Below, piece after piece: positions 6,748-14,067 of a stretch of DNA of 34,794 nt. A model generated the notes under the pieces. That model searched no databases. It was not told the DNA's origin and saw only the letters and a list, made by a program, of their open reading frames with translations. The DNA comes from DASRBO01 sp035653595 (lineage in GTDB: Bacteria > Actinomycetota > Acidimicrobiia > Acidimicrobiales > JAJPHE01): the NCBI GenBank assembly GCA_035653595.1, contig DASRBO010000068.1:1-34794 (forward strand), read 5' to 3'. Made by a program: the position numbers and the translations under genes. Positions within the stretch are counted from its first letter, which is position 1, and the number at the start of each line of letters is the position of its first letter.

Positions 6748-8105
6748 GCCAGGCCGTCCCCAGCTCCGGACCCGACCCAGCCCCGCCCGCCCCGGAGGGG
6801 CCCGAGGCGGTCGACCTGATCGCCGCCACCGGGGCCGCCCCTTTGCTGCCCCCCGAGGTGGTGGCCCAGTCGCTGGGGGGCTATGCCCGGGCCCAGGTGC
6901 TGCGCATCCGTGGCGGCGACAGCGGGATGCTGCCAGTCCTGCTGGGGCTGATCGCCATATCGGTGGTCTTCCAGACCATCAGCCCGGGACACGTCTTCCT
7001 GTCCGCCGGCAACATCGTCAACCTGTTCCAGCAGAGCGCGGTGTTCATGGTCCTCGCCATGGCGGAGATCTTCGTGATGCTGCTCGGTGAGATCGATCTG
7101 TCCATCGGCTTCGTGGGTCCCGTAGGCGCCGTCATCGCCGTGCAGCTGGTCCAGCCCAGCACCACCAACTGGCCGTGGTGGGCGGCGATCGTCGTCTCCC
7201 TGGTCGTCTGCGGCCTCATCGGCGCCGTCCAGGGCGCCCTGATCACCCGCCTGCGGCTGGCCTCGTTCATCGTGACCCTGGCCGGCCTGCTGATCTTCAA
7301 CGGGGTGCTGCTGATCGTGCTGGCCTTCGGCCCCTTCTCCGGGTATCCCAGCCTGAGCGGCCTCCAGAAGAACGTCCACACCCTCTATGACCTCATGTGG
7401 GGTCACGTCAGCCCGGCGGCGGGGTGGATCGTGATGATCCTGCTGGTGGGGGCCCTAAGCGTGGGGCTGGCCCTGCGCGACTCGCGCCGGCGCCGCAGCG
7501 GCCTGGTGGCCCCGCCGACCAGCATCACCGCCATCAAGATCGGCCTGATGGCGGCGGTCGGGGTGGCGGTGGTGGCGGTGTGCAACGTGAACCGGGCCGC
7601 AGTGGGCAGCACCCTGCGGGGAGTGCCGTGGGCGATCTTCATCGTCCTGGCCGTGCTCGGCGCCTGGAGCTTCCTGCTGGGACGGACCCGCTACGGCCGC
7701 TACGTCTACGCCATCGGCGGCAACCCCGAGGCCGCCCGGCGGGCCGGCATCAACGTCATCCGGGTGCGGACCTGGGCCTTCATCCTGTGCGCCTTCACCG
7801 CCGGCATCGCCGGCCTGCTCTACGCGTCCTACCTGGGGGGCATGTCCAACAACGTCAACGGTGGCCAGCTGGTGCTCTACGCCGTCGCCGCCGCCGTCAT
7901 CGGCGGGACCTCGATGTTCGGAGGCCGGGGCAAGGCGGTCCACGGCGTCCTCGGTGGTCTGGTGATCGGCGGGATCTACAACGGGATGTATCTCCAGGGC
8001 CTCAAGGTGCAGTGGGAGTACATCGTCACCGGGCTGGTGCTGATCGGAGCGGTCACCATCGACGCCCTCTCCCGACGCAACGCCACCACGTCCGGGCGGT
8101 CCTGA
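6744..8105 (+). CDS. Sugar ABC transporter permease, XylH/RbsC-like
   Basis: This is a 453-residue membrane protein of the BPD_transp_2 family. The GTG at 6744 overlaps the ATPase stop (GTGA). The hydrophilic N-terminus (residues 1-55) is rich in Pro and Ala. About ten membrane segments follow, from LPVLLGLIAISVVFQ to YIVTGLVLIGAVTIDAL. Family landmarks are MLLGEIDLSIGFVGPVGAV and the coupling region YAIGGNPEAARRAGINV, followed by VIGGTSMFGGRG. It would form the channel for the sugar bound by the lipoprotein at 4564. A somewhat long insert with the basic stretch RDSRRRRSG sits mid-protein, as in XylH-type permeases. The substrate is inferred. Its function depends on whether the upstream ATPase is truly broken. 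Confidence 0.87.
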   Translation: MSQAVPSSGPDPAPPAPEGPEAVDLIAATGAAPLLPPEVVAQSLGGYARAQVLRIRGGDSGMLPVLLGLIAISVVFQTISPGHVFLSAGNIVNLFQQSAVFMVLAMAEIFVMLLGEIDLSIGFVGPVGAVIAVQLVQPSTTNWPWWAAIVVSLVVCGLIGAVQGALITRLRLASFIVTLAGLLIFNGVLLIVLAFGPFSGYPSLSGLQKNVHTLYDLMWGHVSPAAGWIVMILLVGALSVGLALRDSRRRRSGLVAPPTSITAIKIGLMAAVGVAVVAVCNVNRAAVGSTLRGVPWAIFIVLAVLGAWSFLLGRTRYGRYVYAIGGNPEAARRAGINVIRVRTWAFILCAFTAGIAGLLYASYLGGMSNNVNGGQLVLYAVAAAVIGGTSMFGGRGKAVHGVLGGLVIGGIYNGMYLQGLKVQWEYIVTGLVLIGAVTIDALSRRNATTSGRS

Positions 8106-8178
8106 CCTCTCCTCCTCCGCGTCCAACGGGCCGGCTCTGGCACTCTTGGGGCGCCGGACGGGATGCGGGGGTTTCAGC

Positions 8179-8562
8179 ATGGGGACGACGGAACTGGTGG
8201 CCGGGCTGGAGACGCTGATACTGAGCGGCGACGCTGACGGGTTCGTCCGGGCCTGCCCGGACGGCTTCCAGCTCTGCGTGCCGGGCCGGACATCGATTTC
8301 GGGCGATCACGCGGCGGAGGGGCTCGGGAAGCTCGTCCTGCGCATCGGCGAAGCGGTGACGGCCGGCCGCTACCGACCGGAGCTGATCGGGCGCTACCAG
8401 GCTGACAGCGGGGTGGTGTCGGTCTTCGACAACCACGTGGTCGTCGACGGCCAAGCGGTCAAGTACCACTCGGTGCACGAGTGGTTGGTGAGCGAAGGCC
8501 GCCCCGTGGCCATGCTGGTCTACCTCCACGAGTACGAGGTGTTCGAGGCCGCCTGGCGCTGA
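8179..8562 (+). CDS. SnoaL/NTF2-like small protein
   Basis: This is a 127-residue protein starting at an ATG with a G-rich ribosome site about 8 nt upstream. A first helix (TELVAGLETLILSGDADGFV) is followed by a polar strand-rich body and the ending VAMLVYLHEYEVFEAAWR. That layout is typical of the NTF2-like cone fold of SnoaL-type proteins. No catalytic Asp/His pair can be assigned with confidence. It stands alone between the sugar ABC operon and the MarR-controlled pair. The fold call rests on overall pattern, so the function is unknown. Confidence 0.6.
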   Translation: MGTTELVAGLETLILSGDADGFVRACPDGFQLCVPGRTSISGDHAAEGLGKLVLRIGEAVTAGRYRPELIGRYQADSGVVSVFDNHVVVDGQAVKYHSVHEWLVSEGRPVAMLVYLHEYEVFEAAWR

Positions 8563-8608
8563 TTTGCCTGAGCCACCCCTGGGCCGCTCGGCCAACCGGA
8601 TACATGGC

Positions 8609-8646
8609 TTGACTTTTATTCTAATCCTTGTATCTTGAATTCAAGA
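8609..8646 (+). promoter_or_regulatory. Promoter with overlapping MarR-type palindromic operator
   Basis: A -35 box TTGACT (8609-8614), 16-bp spacer and -10 box TATCTT (8631-8636) precede the 91-residue gene. The perfect 14-bp palindrome TCTTGAATTCAAGA (8633-8646) covers the -10 box and the start point. TTGAA-centred palindromes are typical MarR targets, and a MarR gene is second in this transcript. Autorepression of the two-gene operon is therefore likely. Confidence 0.7.
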
Positions 8647-8682
8647 GATCGACCACCGAGGCCGACTCGGGAGGGGGCAGTC

Positions 8683-8958
8683 ATGACAACCGTCGCAGTC
8701 CGCCACCACGTCGCCGATTTCGACACCTGGTTGATCGGCTACAAGGAGCACGGCCAGGTTCGCGACCGCCTCGGGTGCACCGCCGACGAGGTGCTCAGAG
8801 GCGAGAGCGACCCCAACGAGGTGCTCGTGCTGACCCACTGGCCCTCCGCCGAGGCCGCCCACCGCTTCGCGTCCGATCCGGCCCTGCCGCAGGTCATGAA
8901 GAATGCGGGCGTCATCGACGAGCCCCGCATCGAGTTCTACGAGGAGAGCGGCGCCTGA
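8683..8958 (+). CDS. Small dimeric alpha/beta-barrel (ABM/cyclase-like) protein
   Basis: This 91-residue protein starts at an ATG preceded by a strong purine-rich ribosome site at 8669-8677. The pattern is strand VAVRHHVADFDTWLIGYKEH, helix, strand EVLVLTHWPSAEAAHRFAS, helix ALPQVMKNAGV, then a last strand IEFYEE. This is the ferredoxin-like half-barrel seen in antibiotic-biosynthesis monooxygenase and cyclase-type proteins, which act as dimers. The conserved His pair (RHHV) could bind a ligand or metal. The specific reaction is unknown. The gene shares the palindrome-controlled promoter with the MarR gene 26 bp downstream, so it may handle the compound that MarR senses. Confidence 0.65.
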   Translation: MTTVAVRHHVADFDTWLIGYKEHGQVRDRLGCTADEVLRGESDPNEVLVLTHWPSAEAAHRFASDPALPQVMKNAGVIDEPRIEFYEESGA

Positions 8959-8984
8959 ACCAGAAGTCCGCCGCTGGGAGGACG

Positions 8985-9590
8985 GTGAGCGGCCGATCGG
9001 GCCGCTCCCCGTCGCGCCCGCCTGAGGTCATGGTCCGGGTGGATCCGGACTTCGTGGAGGAGTTCCCCGGCGCCGACGCCCGGGCGACGGAGTGCTACGC
9101 CAACCTGGTGCGCACCGGCGACCTTTTGATCGGGCTGCACAACCTGCAGGCCTGGGAGGAGTACCGGCTGTCCGCCAGCGCCAAGCAGGCCCTGGCCATC
9201 CTCGACGGCGCCGGCGAGCCGCTCGAGCCGGGCGTCATCGCCGAGCGGCTGCTCATCACCTCGGGCAGCGTCACCTCGCTGATCGACACCCTCGAGAGGT
9301 CGGGCTATGTCGAGCGACGCCGGCACCCGAGCGACCGCCGCAAGGTCCTGGTCGACATAACCAGGGATGGCATCGCCATCGTCGACGCCATGCTTCCGTC
9401 GCTTCACGCCCGCGAACGCACCATCATCGGCGGCGTCCTCAGTCGCCGCGAGCAGGCCACCCTCCTCGAGCTACTGGCCAAGGTGCAGGCCTCGGCGCGA
9501 GCCCACGCCGAGGACCCACCCGACCGGCAGGCGGTGCGCCGGCGTCCTGACCGGCTGCGCCGGCGCCCGAGGTCGGACGACTTCGACTAG
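8985..9590 (+). CDS. MarR family transcriptional regulator
   Basis: This is a 201-residue winged-helix repressor. The GTG at 8985 has GGGAGGA at 8976-8982; the ATG at 9030 is a possible later start. An N-terminal helix carries AWEEYRLSASAKQALAILDG. The DNA-recognition part is VIAERLLITSGSVTSLIDTL, and the wing is YVERRRHPSDRRKVLVDIT with its DRR signature. A C-terminal dimerisation helix follows, then an Arg-rich tail of about 30 residues ending RRRPRSDDFD. MarR proteins bind small phenolics or oxidants and leave their operator. The operator is probably the TTGAATTCAA palindrome at 8633-8646. Confidence 0.87.
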   Translation: MSGRSGRSPSRPPEVMVRVDPDFVEEFPGADARATECYANLVRTGDLLIGLHNLQAWEEYRLSASAKQALAILDGAGEPLEPGVIAERLLITSGSVTSLIDTLERSGYVERRRHPSDRRKVLVDITRDGIAIVDAMLPSLHARERTIIGGVLSRREQATLLELLAKVQASARAHAEDPPDRQAVRRRPDRLRRRPRSDDFD

Positions 9591-9602
9591 CGGCCCCGGT
9601 CC

Positions 9603-9616
9603 GGCGGCCGGCCGCC
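9603..9616. repeat. 14-bp GC palindrome between marR and tRNA-Thr
   Basis: GGCGGCCGGCCGCC is a perfect palindrome with no loop, lying between two genes that converge (MarR on plus, tRNA on minus). It may act as a two-way transcription barrier, but it has no U-tract on either side. Confidence 0.35.
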
Positions 9617-9640
9617 ATCGAGACTGATGGGATCGGCGCG

Positions 9641-9714
9641 AGCCCGAGGTCGGATTCGAACCGACGGCCGCCCGCTTACAAGGCGGGTGCTCTGACCAAC
9701 TGAGCTACTCGGGC
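9641..9714 (-). tRNA. tRNA-Thr (anticodon UGU)
   Basis: The minus strand folds into a complete 74-nt cloverleaf. The acceptor stem is GCCCGAG (9714-9708) with CTCGGGC. The D arm is GCTC/GAGC around AGTTGGTCA. The anticodon stem is CCCGC/GCGGG with loop CTTGTAA. The T arm is GTCGG/CCGAC with TTCGAAT. The anticodon is UGU at 9680-9678, reading ACA threonine codons. No CCA end is encoded, as in many actinobacteria. No integrase or att repeat is next to it. Confidence 0.95.
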
Positions 9715-9752
9715 GCTGAGCTCAAAGTACCTGCTCGCCGGCCACGCCCCTC

Positions 9753-9766
9753 TAGGGTGGCGATCG
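9753..9766 (+). promoter_or_regulatory. Leaderless-type -10 element of the DUF3263 gene
   Basis: TAGGGT at 9753-9758 is followed by 7 nt and then an in-frame GTG at 9766. This is the spacing expected if transcription begins on the start codon. No clear -35 box is seen, as is usual for this promoter type in actinobacteria. Confidence 0.5.
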
Positions 9767-10173
9767 TGGCTCGCCATCGTTCCGGCTCGGGCGTCGCCGT
9801 CAGTGCGGACCCCGCCGACTCGGCCGCGCCGGCATCTCTACCGCCGCCATCCGCCCCCAGGTCAGGCCGAGGATGCTTGAATTCCGACCCCGACGTTGGC
9901 AGGCTGCCTGTAATGGCGCTTTCGGATCTGGACCGGGCCATCCTCGAATACGAGCAGGGGTGGTGGCGCGAGCCCGGTCCCAAGGAGGCCGTAATCCGCG
10001 ACCGCCTCCACCTGTCGCCGACCCGCTACTACCGGCTGCTGGGCGGCCTGCTCGACTCCGTCGACGCCTACCGCGACTACCCGCTGGTGATCGCCCGGCT
10101 CCGCCGCCAGCGCGACCAGCGCCGTCGGGCCCGCTACGAGGGCCGTTCCGCCGACGGACCCCGGGCCCGGTGA
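9766..10173 (+). CDS. DUF3263 domain protein
   Basis: This is a 135-residue protein if read from the GTG that follows the -10 element, or 86 residues from the ATG at 9913. The conserved domain begins at that ATG: ALSDLDRAILEYEQGWW, then KEAVIRDRLHLSPTRYYRLL, then YPLVIARLRRQRDQRRRARY. It is an all-helical, helix-turn-helix-like small domain with a basic end; DNA binding is plausible but unproven. The first 49 residues are Ser/Ala/Pro-rich and may be a disordered extension or untranslated. The stop overlaps the next start (GTGA). The same pair, DUF3263 then LytR_C, occurs in M. tuberculosis as Rv0430-Rv0431. Confidence 0.8.
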   Translation: MARHRSGSGVAVSADPADSAAPASLPPPSAPRSGRGCLNSDPDVGRLPVMALSDLDRAILEYEQGWWREPGPKEAVIRDRLHLSPTRYYRLLGGLLDSVDAYRDYPLVIARLRRQRDQRRRARYEGRSADGPRAR

Positions 10174-10721
10174 GCCGGGTAGAACCAGGGCCTCACGAGA
10201 CGGCTGGCGGGGGGGCGGGCGGCCGGGGGGTCCTTCTCACCATGGTGGCGGTGGGCGTCGGCGCCGCCGTGCTTGCCTACCTGCCCCGCTCCGGCGCCAC
10301 CGAGGCGGCCACCACCGCCTCCACGACCACCACCACCTCGGCCCGGGCCCTGGCTCCCACGCCGCCGAGGGGATCGTCGAGCACCACGACCAGCCTGGCG
10401 GTCCACTCGCCTGGCTCGGTGATCGTCCTGGTGGCCAACGGGACGACCACCAAGGGCCTGGCCGGCAAGCTGGGAAGCAAGCTCACCGCCAGCGGCTACG
10501 ACGTGCTGTCCCCGACGAACTCCACCTCGCCGGCCAGCGCCTCGGCGATCTACTACCAGACCGGCTACCAGGGCGACGCCGAGGCCATCGCCACCGCCGC
10601 CGGCATCTCGAGCTCGGCCACCCAGCAGATCGGGCCGTCCTCCTCCCCGCCGGTGGCGAGCGTGGGCAAGGCGGTCGTGGTCGTGGTGGTGGGGCCCGAC
10701 ATCGCCTCCAGCCTCTCCTGA
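10170..10721 (+). CDS. LytR_C domain membrane protein, VirR-like
   Basis: This is a 183-residue protein starting with GTG and overlapping the DUF3263 stop. A short cytoplasmic part precedes one membrane helix (VLLTMVAVGVGAAVLAYL, about residues 21-38). A Thr/Ser linker (about 45-80) leads to the extracytoplasmic LytR_C domain. That domain includes VIVLVANGTTTKGLAGKLGS, AIYYQTGYQGDAEAIA and a closing VVVVVGPDIA strand. The topology and neighbour match M. tuberculosis VirR (Rv0431), which influences cell-envelope integrity and vesicle release and works with LytR-CpsA-Psr ligases. Function here is inferred from that relationship. It is predicted to be anchored in the membrane facing the wall. 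Confidence 0.82.
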   Translation: MSRVEPGPHETAGGGAGGRGVLLTMVAVGVGAAVLAYLPRSGATEAATTASTTTTTSARALAPTPPRGSSSTTTSLAVHSPGSVIVLVANGTTTKGLAGKLGSKLTASGYDVLSPTNSTSPASASAIYYQTGYQGDAEAIATAAGISSSATQQIGPSSSPPVASVGKAVVVVVVGPDIASSLS

Positions 10722-10777
10722 GCAGCCCCCTACCGGCCCCCCTGGCCGAGCTGGCGCGCCACCGCCGGAGGGCGGCG

Positions 10778-11521
10778 GTGGTGACCGACTTCGACGGGAC
10801 CCTGGCCCCGATCGTTCCCGTTCCCGAGGACGCCCGTCCGCTGCCCGGTGCCGCCGACGTGCTGGTCGACCTGGCCGCCTCCTACGCCCGGGTGGCCGTC
10901 GTGTCCGGCCGGCCGGCGGCCTTTCTGGCCCGCCACCTCGGTCTCTACGGGGAGGGCGCCGGGGCGCCGGCCAACCTGTCGGTGTCGGGCATATACGGCC
11001 TCGAGGCGCTCGGGCCCGACGGCTCGGTGGAGGTGGTGGCCGAGGCCGAGGCCTGGCGCTCGGCGGTTGAGGCGGCCACCGCCGAGGCCCGGGCCTCCTC
11101 GCCGGCCGGGGCCGGGGTGGAGCCCAAGGGGCTGTCGGTCACCCTGCACTGGCGGACCGCCCCCGCCGCCGAGGGCTGGGCCGCCGACTTCGTCGCCACC
11201 GCCGGGTCCCGCTGGGGGCTGGTGGCCCACCCGGCCCGGATGTCGGTGGAGCTCCGGCCCCCCCTGGCCATAGACAAGGGCACCGTGGTGGAGCGGCTGA
11301 CCGCCGGCTTCGAGGCGGCGTGCTTCCTCGGCGACGACCGGGGAGACCTACCTGCCTTCGCCGCCCTCGACCGGCTGGGACGGGGCGGGGCGCTGGTCGT
11401 CAAGGTGGGCGTGCGCAGCCCCGAGGCCCCGCCCGAGCTGCTGGGCGCGGCCGACCTGGTGGTCGACGGGCCCGAGGGGGCCCTGGAGCTTCTGCGCCGC
11501 CTGGCCGCCCGGGAGCCCTAG
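10778..11521 (+). CDS. otsB: Trehalose-6-phosphate phosphatase
   Basis: This is a 247-residue HAD-family enzyme that dephosphorylates trehalose 6-phosphate. Motif I is DFDGTLAPI with the nucleophile Asp at residue 4 and the acid Asp at residue 6. Motif II is VVSGRPAAFL, the Lys motif is LAIDKGTVVERL and the metal motif is CFLGDDRGDLPAF. GGAGGG at 10767-10772 supports the GTG at 10778 or 10781. The frame stays open upstream (APLAELARHRRRAAV) and resembles the extra residues most OtsB proteins have before motif I. No ATG/GTG/TTG exists there, so a rare CTG start is possible. The gene converges with otsA, and the two stops share CTAG at 11518-11521. Confidence 0.88.
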   Translation: MVTDFDGTLAPIVPVPEDARPLPGAADVLVDLAASYARVAVVSGRPAAFLARHLGLYGEGAGAPANLSVSGIYGLEALGPDGSVEVVAEAEAWRSAVEAATAEARASSPAGAGVEPKGLSVTLHWRTAPAAEGWAADFVATAGSRWGLVAHPARMSVELRPPLAIDKGTVVERLTAGFEAACFLGDDRGDLPAFAALDRLGRGGALVVKVGVRSPEAPPELLGAADLVVDGPEGALELLRRLAAREP

Positions 11522-12909
11522 CCGGCCGCTGCGATCTGGTCGGCCAGCCAGTGGGTGGCGTCGCGGGCGGACGCCCGCCGGCGCAGCTCGGCGCTGCGGG
11601 CCCGCCGCTCTTCATCACCGAGGTCGAGGCCCTGGGCCAGGGCGTCGGCGGTCTCCTCGATGTCGAAGGGGTTGATCCCGATGGCGGCCCCGTCGAGCTC
11701 GTCCCATGCCCCCGCCTCCCGCGACAGGACGACCAGTCCGTGGTTCCGGTTGACCAGGGCGCCCTCCTTGGCCACCAGGTTCATCCCGTCGCGGACCGGG
11801 TTGACCAGCAGCACGTCGTAGCGGGTGAGGGCGGCCACCGAGCGGGCGAAGTTGTCGGTGTCGTGCAGGAGGATGGGCGTCCAGTCCGCGCTGGCCCACC
11901 GGGCGTTGATCCGCTCGGCCACGGTGCGGACCTCGTCGTGGTAGGCCAGGTACTCGGCCAGGCTCTCCCTCGACGGGTAGACGAAGGCGGCGAAGACCAC
12001 CTGGCCCCGCAGGTCCTTGCGCCGGGCCAGCAGGGTCTCGTAGGCGAGGAAGCCCCTCACGATGTTCTTGGACGGCTCGATGCGGTCCACCCGCACGATC
12101 AGCCGCCGGCCGGCCGTGGCCCGGTCCAGCTCGGCCCCGGCGGCGGCGCAGGCATCGGAGGCGGCGGTGCCCTCGAGGTCGCCCGGAGCCGGAGCCAGGG
12201 GTGACACGAACGTGGTCGGCGGCTCCACCCCGAACGCCTGCGCCCCGGCCCGGAACGAGGCCTCCCACCGGGGGCTGTGGAAGCCGCAGGCGTGCGCCCC
12301 TGCCAGCCCCTGGAGCAGCTCGCGGGCCACCGGGTCGGGCAGGACCCGCAGCCAGGACACCTCGGCGAAGGCGGTGTGGTGGAAGTGCACCACCCGCAGG
12401 TCGTGGCGCAGCCCGGCCAGCATCTCCGGCACCAGGGAGAGGTGGTAGTCCTGGACCAGCACCACCGCCCGGTCGGGGGCCTCCTCGGCCACCGCCTTGG
12501 CGAAGGCGGCGTTGTAGGCCCGGAAGCCGTCCCACGCCTCCCGCCACCGGTGGTCGAAGCGGGGCCGGCGGGGCAGGTCGAACAGGTGGTGGTGCAGGAA
12601 CCACAGAGTGAGGTTGGACACCACGTCGTAGGCCTGGGCGTAGACCCCGGCCTCGATGTCGAGGGCCCGGAAGGCGAACCCCTCGACCTGGCGGGAGCCC
12701 GACTCGGCCGCCCTCCGGTCGGCCTCGGTCATGGCCGCCCCCACCCAGTGGGCGCCGGTGCCCGCCGCCACCACACCGAGGGTGGAGGCCAGGCCCCCCC
12801 CGCCCCGCCTGGTCCGAAGGGACCCGTCGGGAGCCAGCTCGAAGGAGACGGGGCCCCGGTTGGAGGCGATCACGAGGTCGGGACGGTCGGGGCTGGACAG
12901 GCTTGGCAT
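11518..12909 (-). CDS. otsA: Trehalose-6-phosphate synthase (GT20)
   Basis: This is a 463-residue glycosyltransferase joining a nucleotide-glucose to glucose 6-phosphate. Family landmarks run in order: SNRGPVSF near the N-terminus, the glycine-rich RRGGGGLAS, WFLHHHLFDLP, VQDYHLSLVPEML and VVHFHHTAF. After these come the nucleotide-sugar site RVDRIEPSKNIVRGF (Arg and Lys for the diphosphate) and the acceptor/donor loop NPVRDGMNLVAKE. The length is typical. The ATG at 12909 lies 9 nt after a minus-strand -10-like TAGGGT (12924-12919), so the leader is very short. With the convergent otsB this makes the complete two-step OtsAB trehalose route for osmotic and desiccation protection. Confidence 0.92.
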   Translation of the reverse strand: MPSLSSPDRPDLVIASNRGPVSFELAPDGSLRTRRGGGGLASTLGVVAAGTGAHWVGAAMTEADRRAAESGSRQVEGFAFRALDIEAGVYAQAYDVVSNLTLWFLHHHLFDLPRRPRFDHRWREAWDGFRAYNAAFAKAVAEEAPDRAVVLVQDYHLSLVPEMLAGLRHDLRVVHFHHTAFAEVSWLRVLPDPVARELLQGLAGAHACGFHSPRWEASFRAGAQAFGVEPPTTFVSPLAPAPGDLEGTAASDACAAAGAELDRATAGRRLIVRVDRIEPSKNIVRGFLAYETLLARRKDLRGQVVFAAFVYPSRESLAEYLAYHDEVRTVAERINARWASADWTPILLHDTDNFARSVAALTRYDVLLVNPVRDGMNLVAKEGALVNRNHGLVVLSREAGAWDELDGAAIGINPFDIEETADALAQGLDLGDEERRARSAELRRRASARDATHWLADQIAAAG

Positions 12910-12946
12910 GGCGCCCTGACCCTACCCAGGCGCCCGCCCCACCATC

Positions 12947-13936
12947 ATGGGCCCGGTGCCCCACCTGCTCGCCGCCCCGGACAAGTTCCGGGGCACCGTC
13001 ACCGCCGCCGAGGCCGCCGAGGCCGCCTGTGCCGGGGCCCGGGGGTCGGGGTGGACGGCCGAGGCCCTGCCCCTGGCGGACGGCGGCGAGGGCACCCTCG
13101 ACGTGCTGGGCGGAGCCAACCGGACCACCCCGGTCCACGGTCCCCTCGGGGAGGTGGTGGAGGCGGGCTGGCGCCTCGACGGGGACCGGGCGGTGATCGA
13201 GATGGCCCGGGCGTCCGGCCTGGGCCTCGTCGGTGGCCCCCGGGGCAACGACGCCCTGGCCGCCACCACCGCCGGCACCGGGGAACTGATCGCGGCGGCG
13301 GTGGGTGCCGGCGCCCGCTCGGTGGTGGTCGCCGTCGGGGGATCGGCCACCACCGACGGGGGGCTGGGCTGCCTCGAGGTGCTGTCGCGGGCCCGGCTGA
13401 GCGGGGTCGACCTGGTGGTGGCCTGCGACGTCGACATCAGCTTCGTGGAGGCGGCCGAGGCCTTCGCCCCCCAGAAGGGGGCCGGGCCCCGCCAGGTCGA
13501 CATGCTGCGCCGCCGCCTGGAGCGCCTGGTGGTGGACTACCGCCACCGCTACGGGGTGGACGTGACCTCGATCGAGGGCGGCGGGGCGGCCGGGGGCCTG
13601 GCCGGCGGTCTGGCCGCCCTCGGGGCCCGGCTGGTCCCCGGCTTCGAGGTGGTGGCCGAGGCGGTGGGACTGGAGGCCAGGGTGGCGGGGGCCGACCTGG
13701 TCCTCACCGGTGAGGGCTTCGTCGACGAGCAGTCGTTCCGGGGCAAGGTGGTCGGGGGGGTGATCGAGACCTGCCGTCAGTCCGGGAAGGCCGCCGTGGT
13801 GGTGGCCGGGGAGGTCTTCGTCGAGCCGGGGGTGGCCAGCATCAGCCTGGTCGAGGCCTTCGGGCGCCAGCGGGCCCTCGAGGACACCCCCGCCTGCATC
13901 ACCGAGGCCGTGGCCGACCACCTCCGGGCGCTTTGA
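12947..13936 (+). CDS. glxK: Glycerate kinase (GarK/GlxK family)
   Basis: This is a 329-residue kinase phosphorylating D-glycerate, normally to 2-phosphoglycerate in this family. Visible family motifs are APDKFRGTVTAAEAAEA, PLADGGEGTLD, AVGGSATTDGGLGCLE, VACDVD, SIEGGGAAGGLAGGL and LTGEGFVDEQSFRGKV. The ATG at 12947 lies 37 bp from the divergent otsA start, so the two promoters must be compact or overlap. A GTG at 12956 is an alternative start. It feeds glycerate from photorespiratory-type or sugar-acid breakdown into glycolysis. Its stop TGA (13934-13936) lies inside the putative -35 box of the next operon. Confidence 0.9.
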   Translation: MGPVPHLLAAPDKFRGTVTAAEAAEAACAGARGSGWTAEALPLADGGEGTLDVLGGANRTTPVHGPLGEVVEAGWRLDGDRAVIEMARASGLGLVGGPRGNDALAATTAGTGELIAAAVGAGARSVVVAVGGSATTDGGLGCLEVLSRARLSGVDLVVACDVDISFVEAAEAFAPQKGAGPRQVDMLRRRLERLVVDYRHRYGVDVTSIEGGGAAGGLAGGLAALGARLVPGFEVVAEAVGLEARVAGADLVLTGEGFVDEQSFRGKVVGGVIETCRQSGKAAVVVAGEVFVEPGVASISLVEAFGRQRALEDTPACITEAVADHLRAL

Positions 13937-13961
13937 CGGATCGACCAGGTTCGGCCACCAT
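13933..13961 (+). promoter_or_regulatory. Candidate promoter of the SAM-riboswitch operon
   Basis: TTGACG (13933-13938) and CACCAT (13956-13961, with the key A2 and T6) are separated by 17 bp. Transcription would begin near 13968, only a few bases before the first helix of the riboswitch at 13973. The -35 box overlaps the glycerate kinase stop codon. Confidence 0.5.
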
Positions 13962-13970
13962 TTACAGCGA

Positions 13971-14059
13971 AATCATCCAGAGCGGTCGAGGGACGGGCCC
14001 TGTGAAGCCGCGGCAACCAGCGCTTGGCGCCAGGTGCCAATGCCCGATCGATGAGGAGG
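13971..14059 (+). promoter_or_regulatory. SAM riboswitch (SAM-I-type core, lacking P4)
   Basis: The leader carries the conserved SAM-I core in order: CAGAGCGG, then GAGGGACGGGCCC, then GTGAAGCC, then GCGGCAACC, then CAGGTGCCAATGCC. P1 can form between TCATC (13973-13977) and GATGA (14050-14054). P2 pairs GCGG with CCGC, and P3 pairs around GGCAACC and GGTGCC. Only CGATC separates the P3 strand from the P1 strand, so the usual P4 hairpin is missing, as in SAM-I/IV variants. The 3' strand of P1 touches the Shine-Dalgarno AGGAGG (14054-14059). SAM binding should therefore block ribosome entry: translational control of the thrC-like gene. Confidence 0.85.
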
Positions 14060-14067
14060 TTGCCGCT

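Noticed and set aside
6078..8105. A single 675-residue protein covering the ATPase region and the permease
   Set aside because: Only the part from 6744 is a permease. The earlier part is an out-of-frame reading of the ATPase, and the true permease start overlaps the ATPase stop.
8628..9590. A long version of the MarR protein starting at 8628
   Set aside because: The extra N-terminus lies in the operator and in another frame of the 8683 gene. The GTG at 8985 has a good ribosome site.
9641..9766. A genomic-island attachment site at tRNA-Thr
   Set aside because: No integrase, no repeat of the tRNA 3' end and no change in base composition occur in the window.
11615..13921. A 768-residue open frame on the minus strand across otsA and glycerate kinase
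   Set aside because: It is the shifted-frame shadow of otsA and the antisense of glycerate kinase. Its translation is Gly/Pro/Arg/His-rich with no domain, as expected from high GC removing stops.
13971..14054. Assignment of the leader as a SAM-IV or SAM-II riboswitch
   Set aside because: The order GAGGGA, GGCCC, GAAGCC, GGCAACC, AGGTGCCAAT is the SAM-I core. SAM-II is unrelated in sequence, and the SAM-IV flanking helices are not seen. A SAM-I/IV variant remains possible because P4 is missing.
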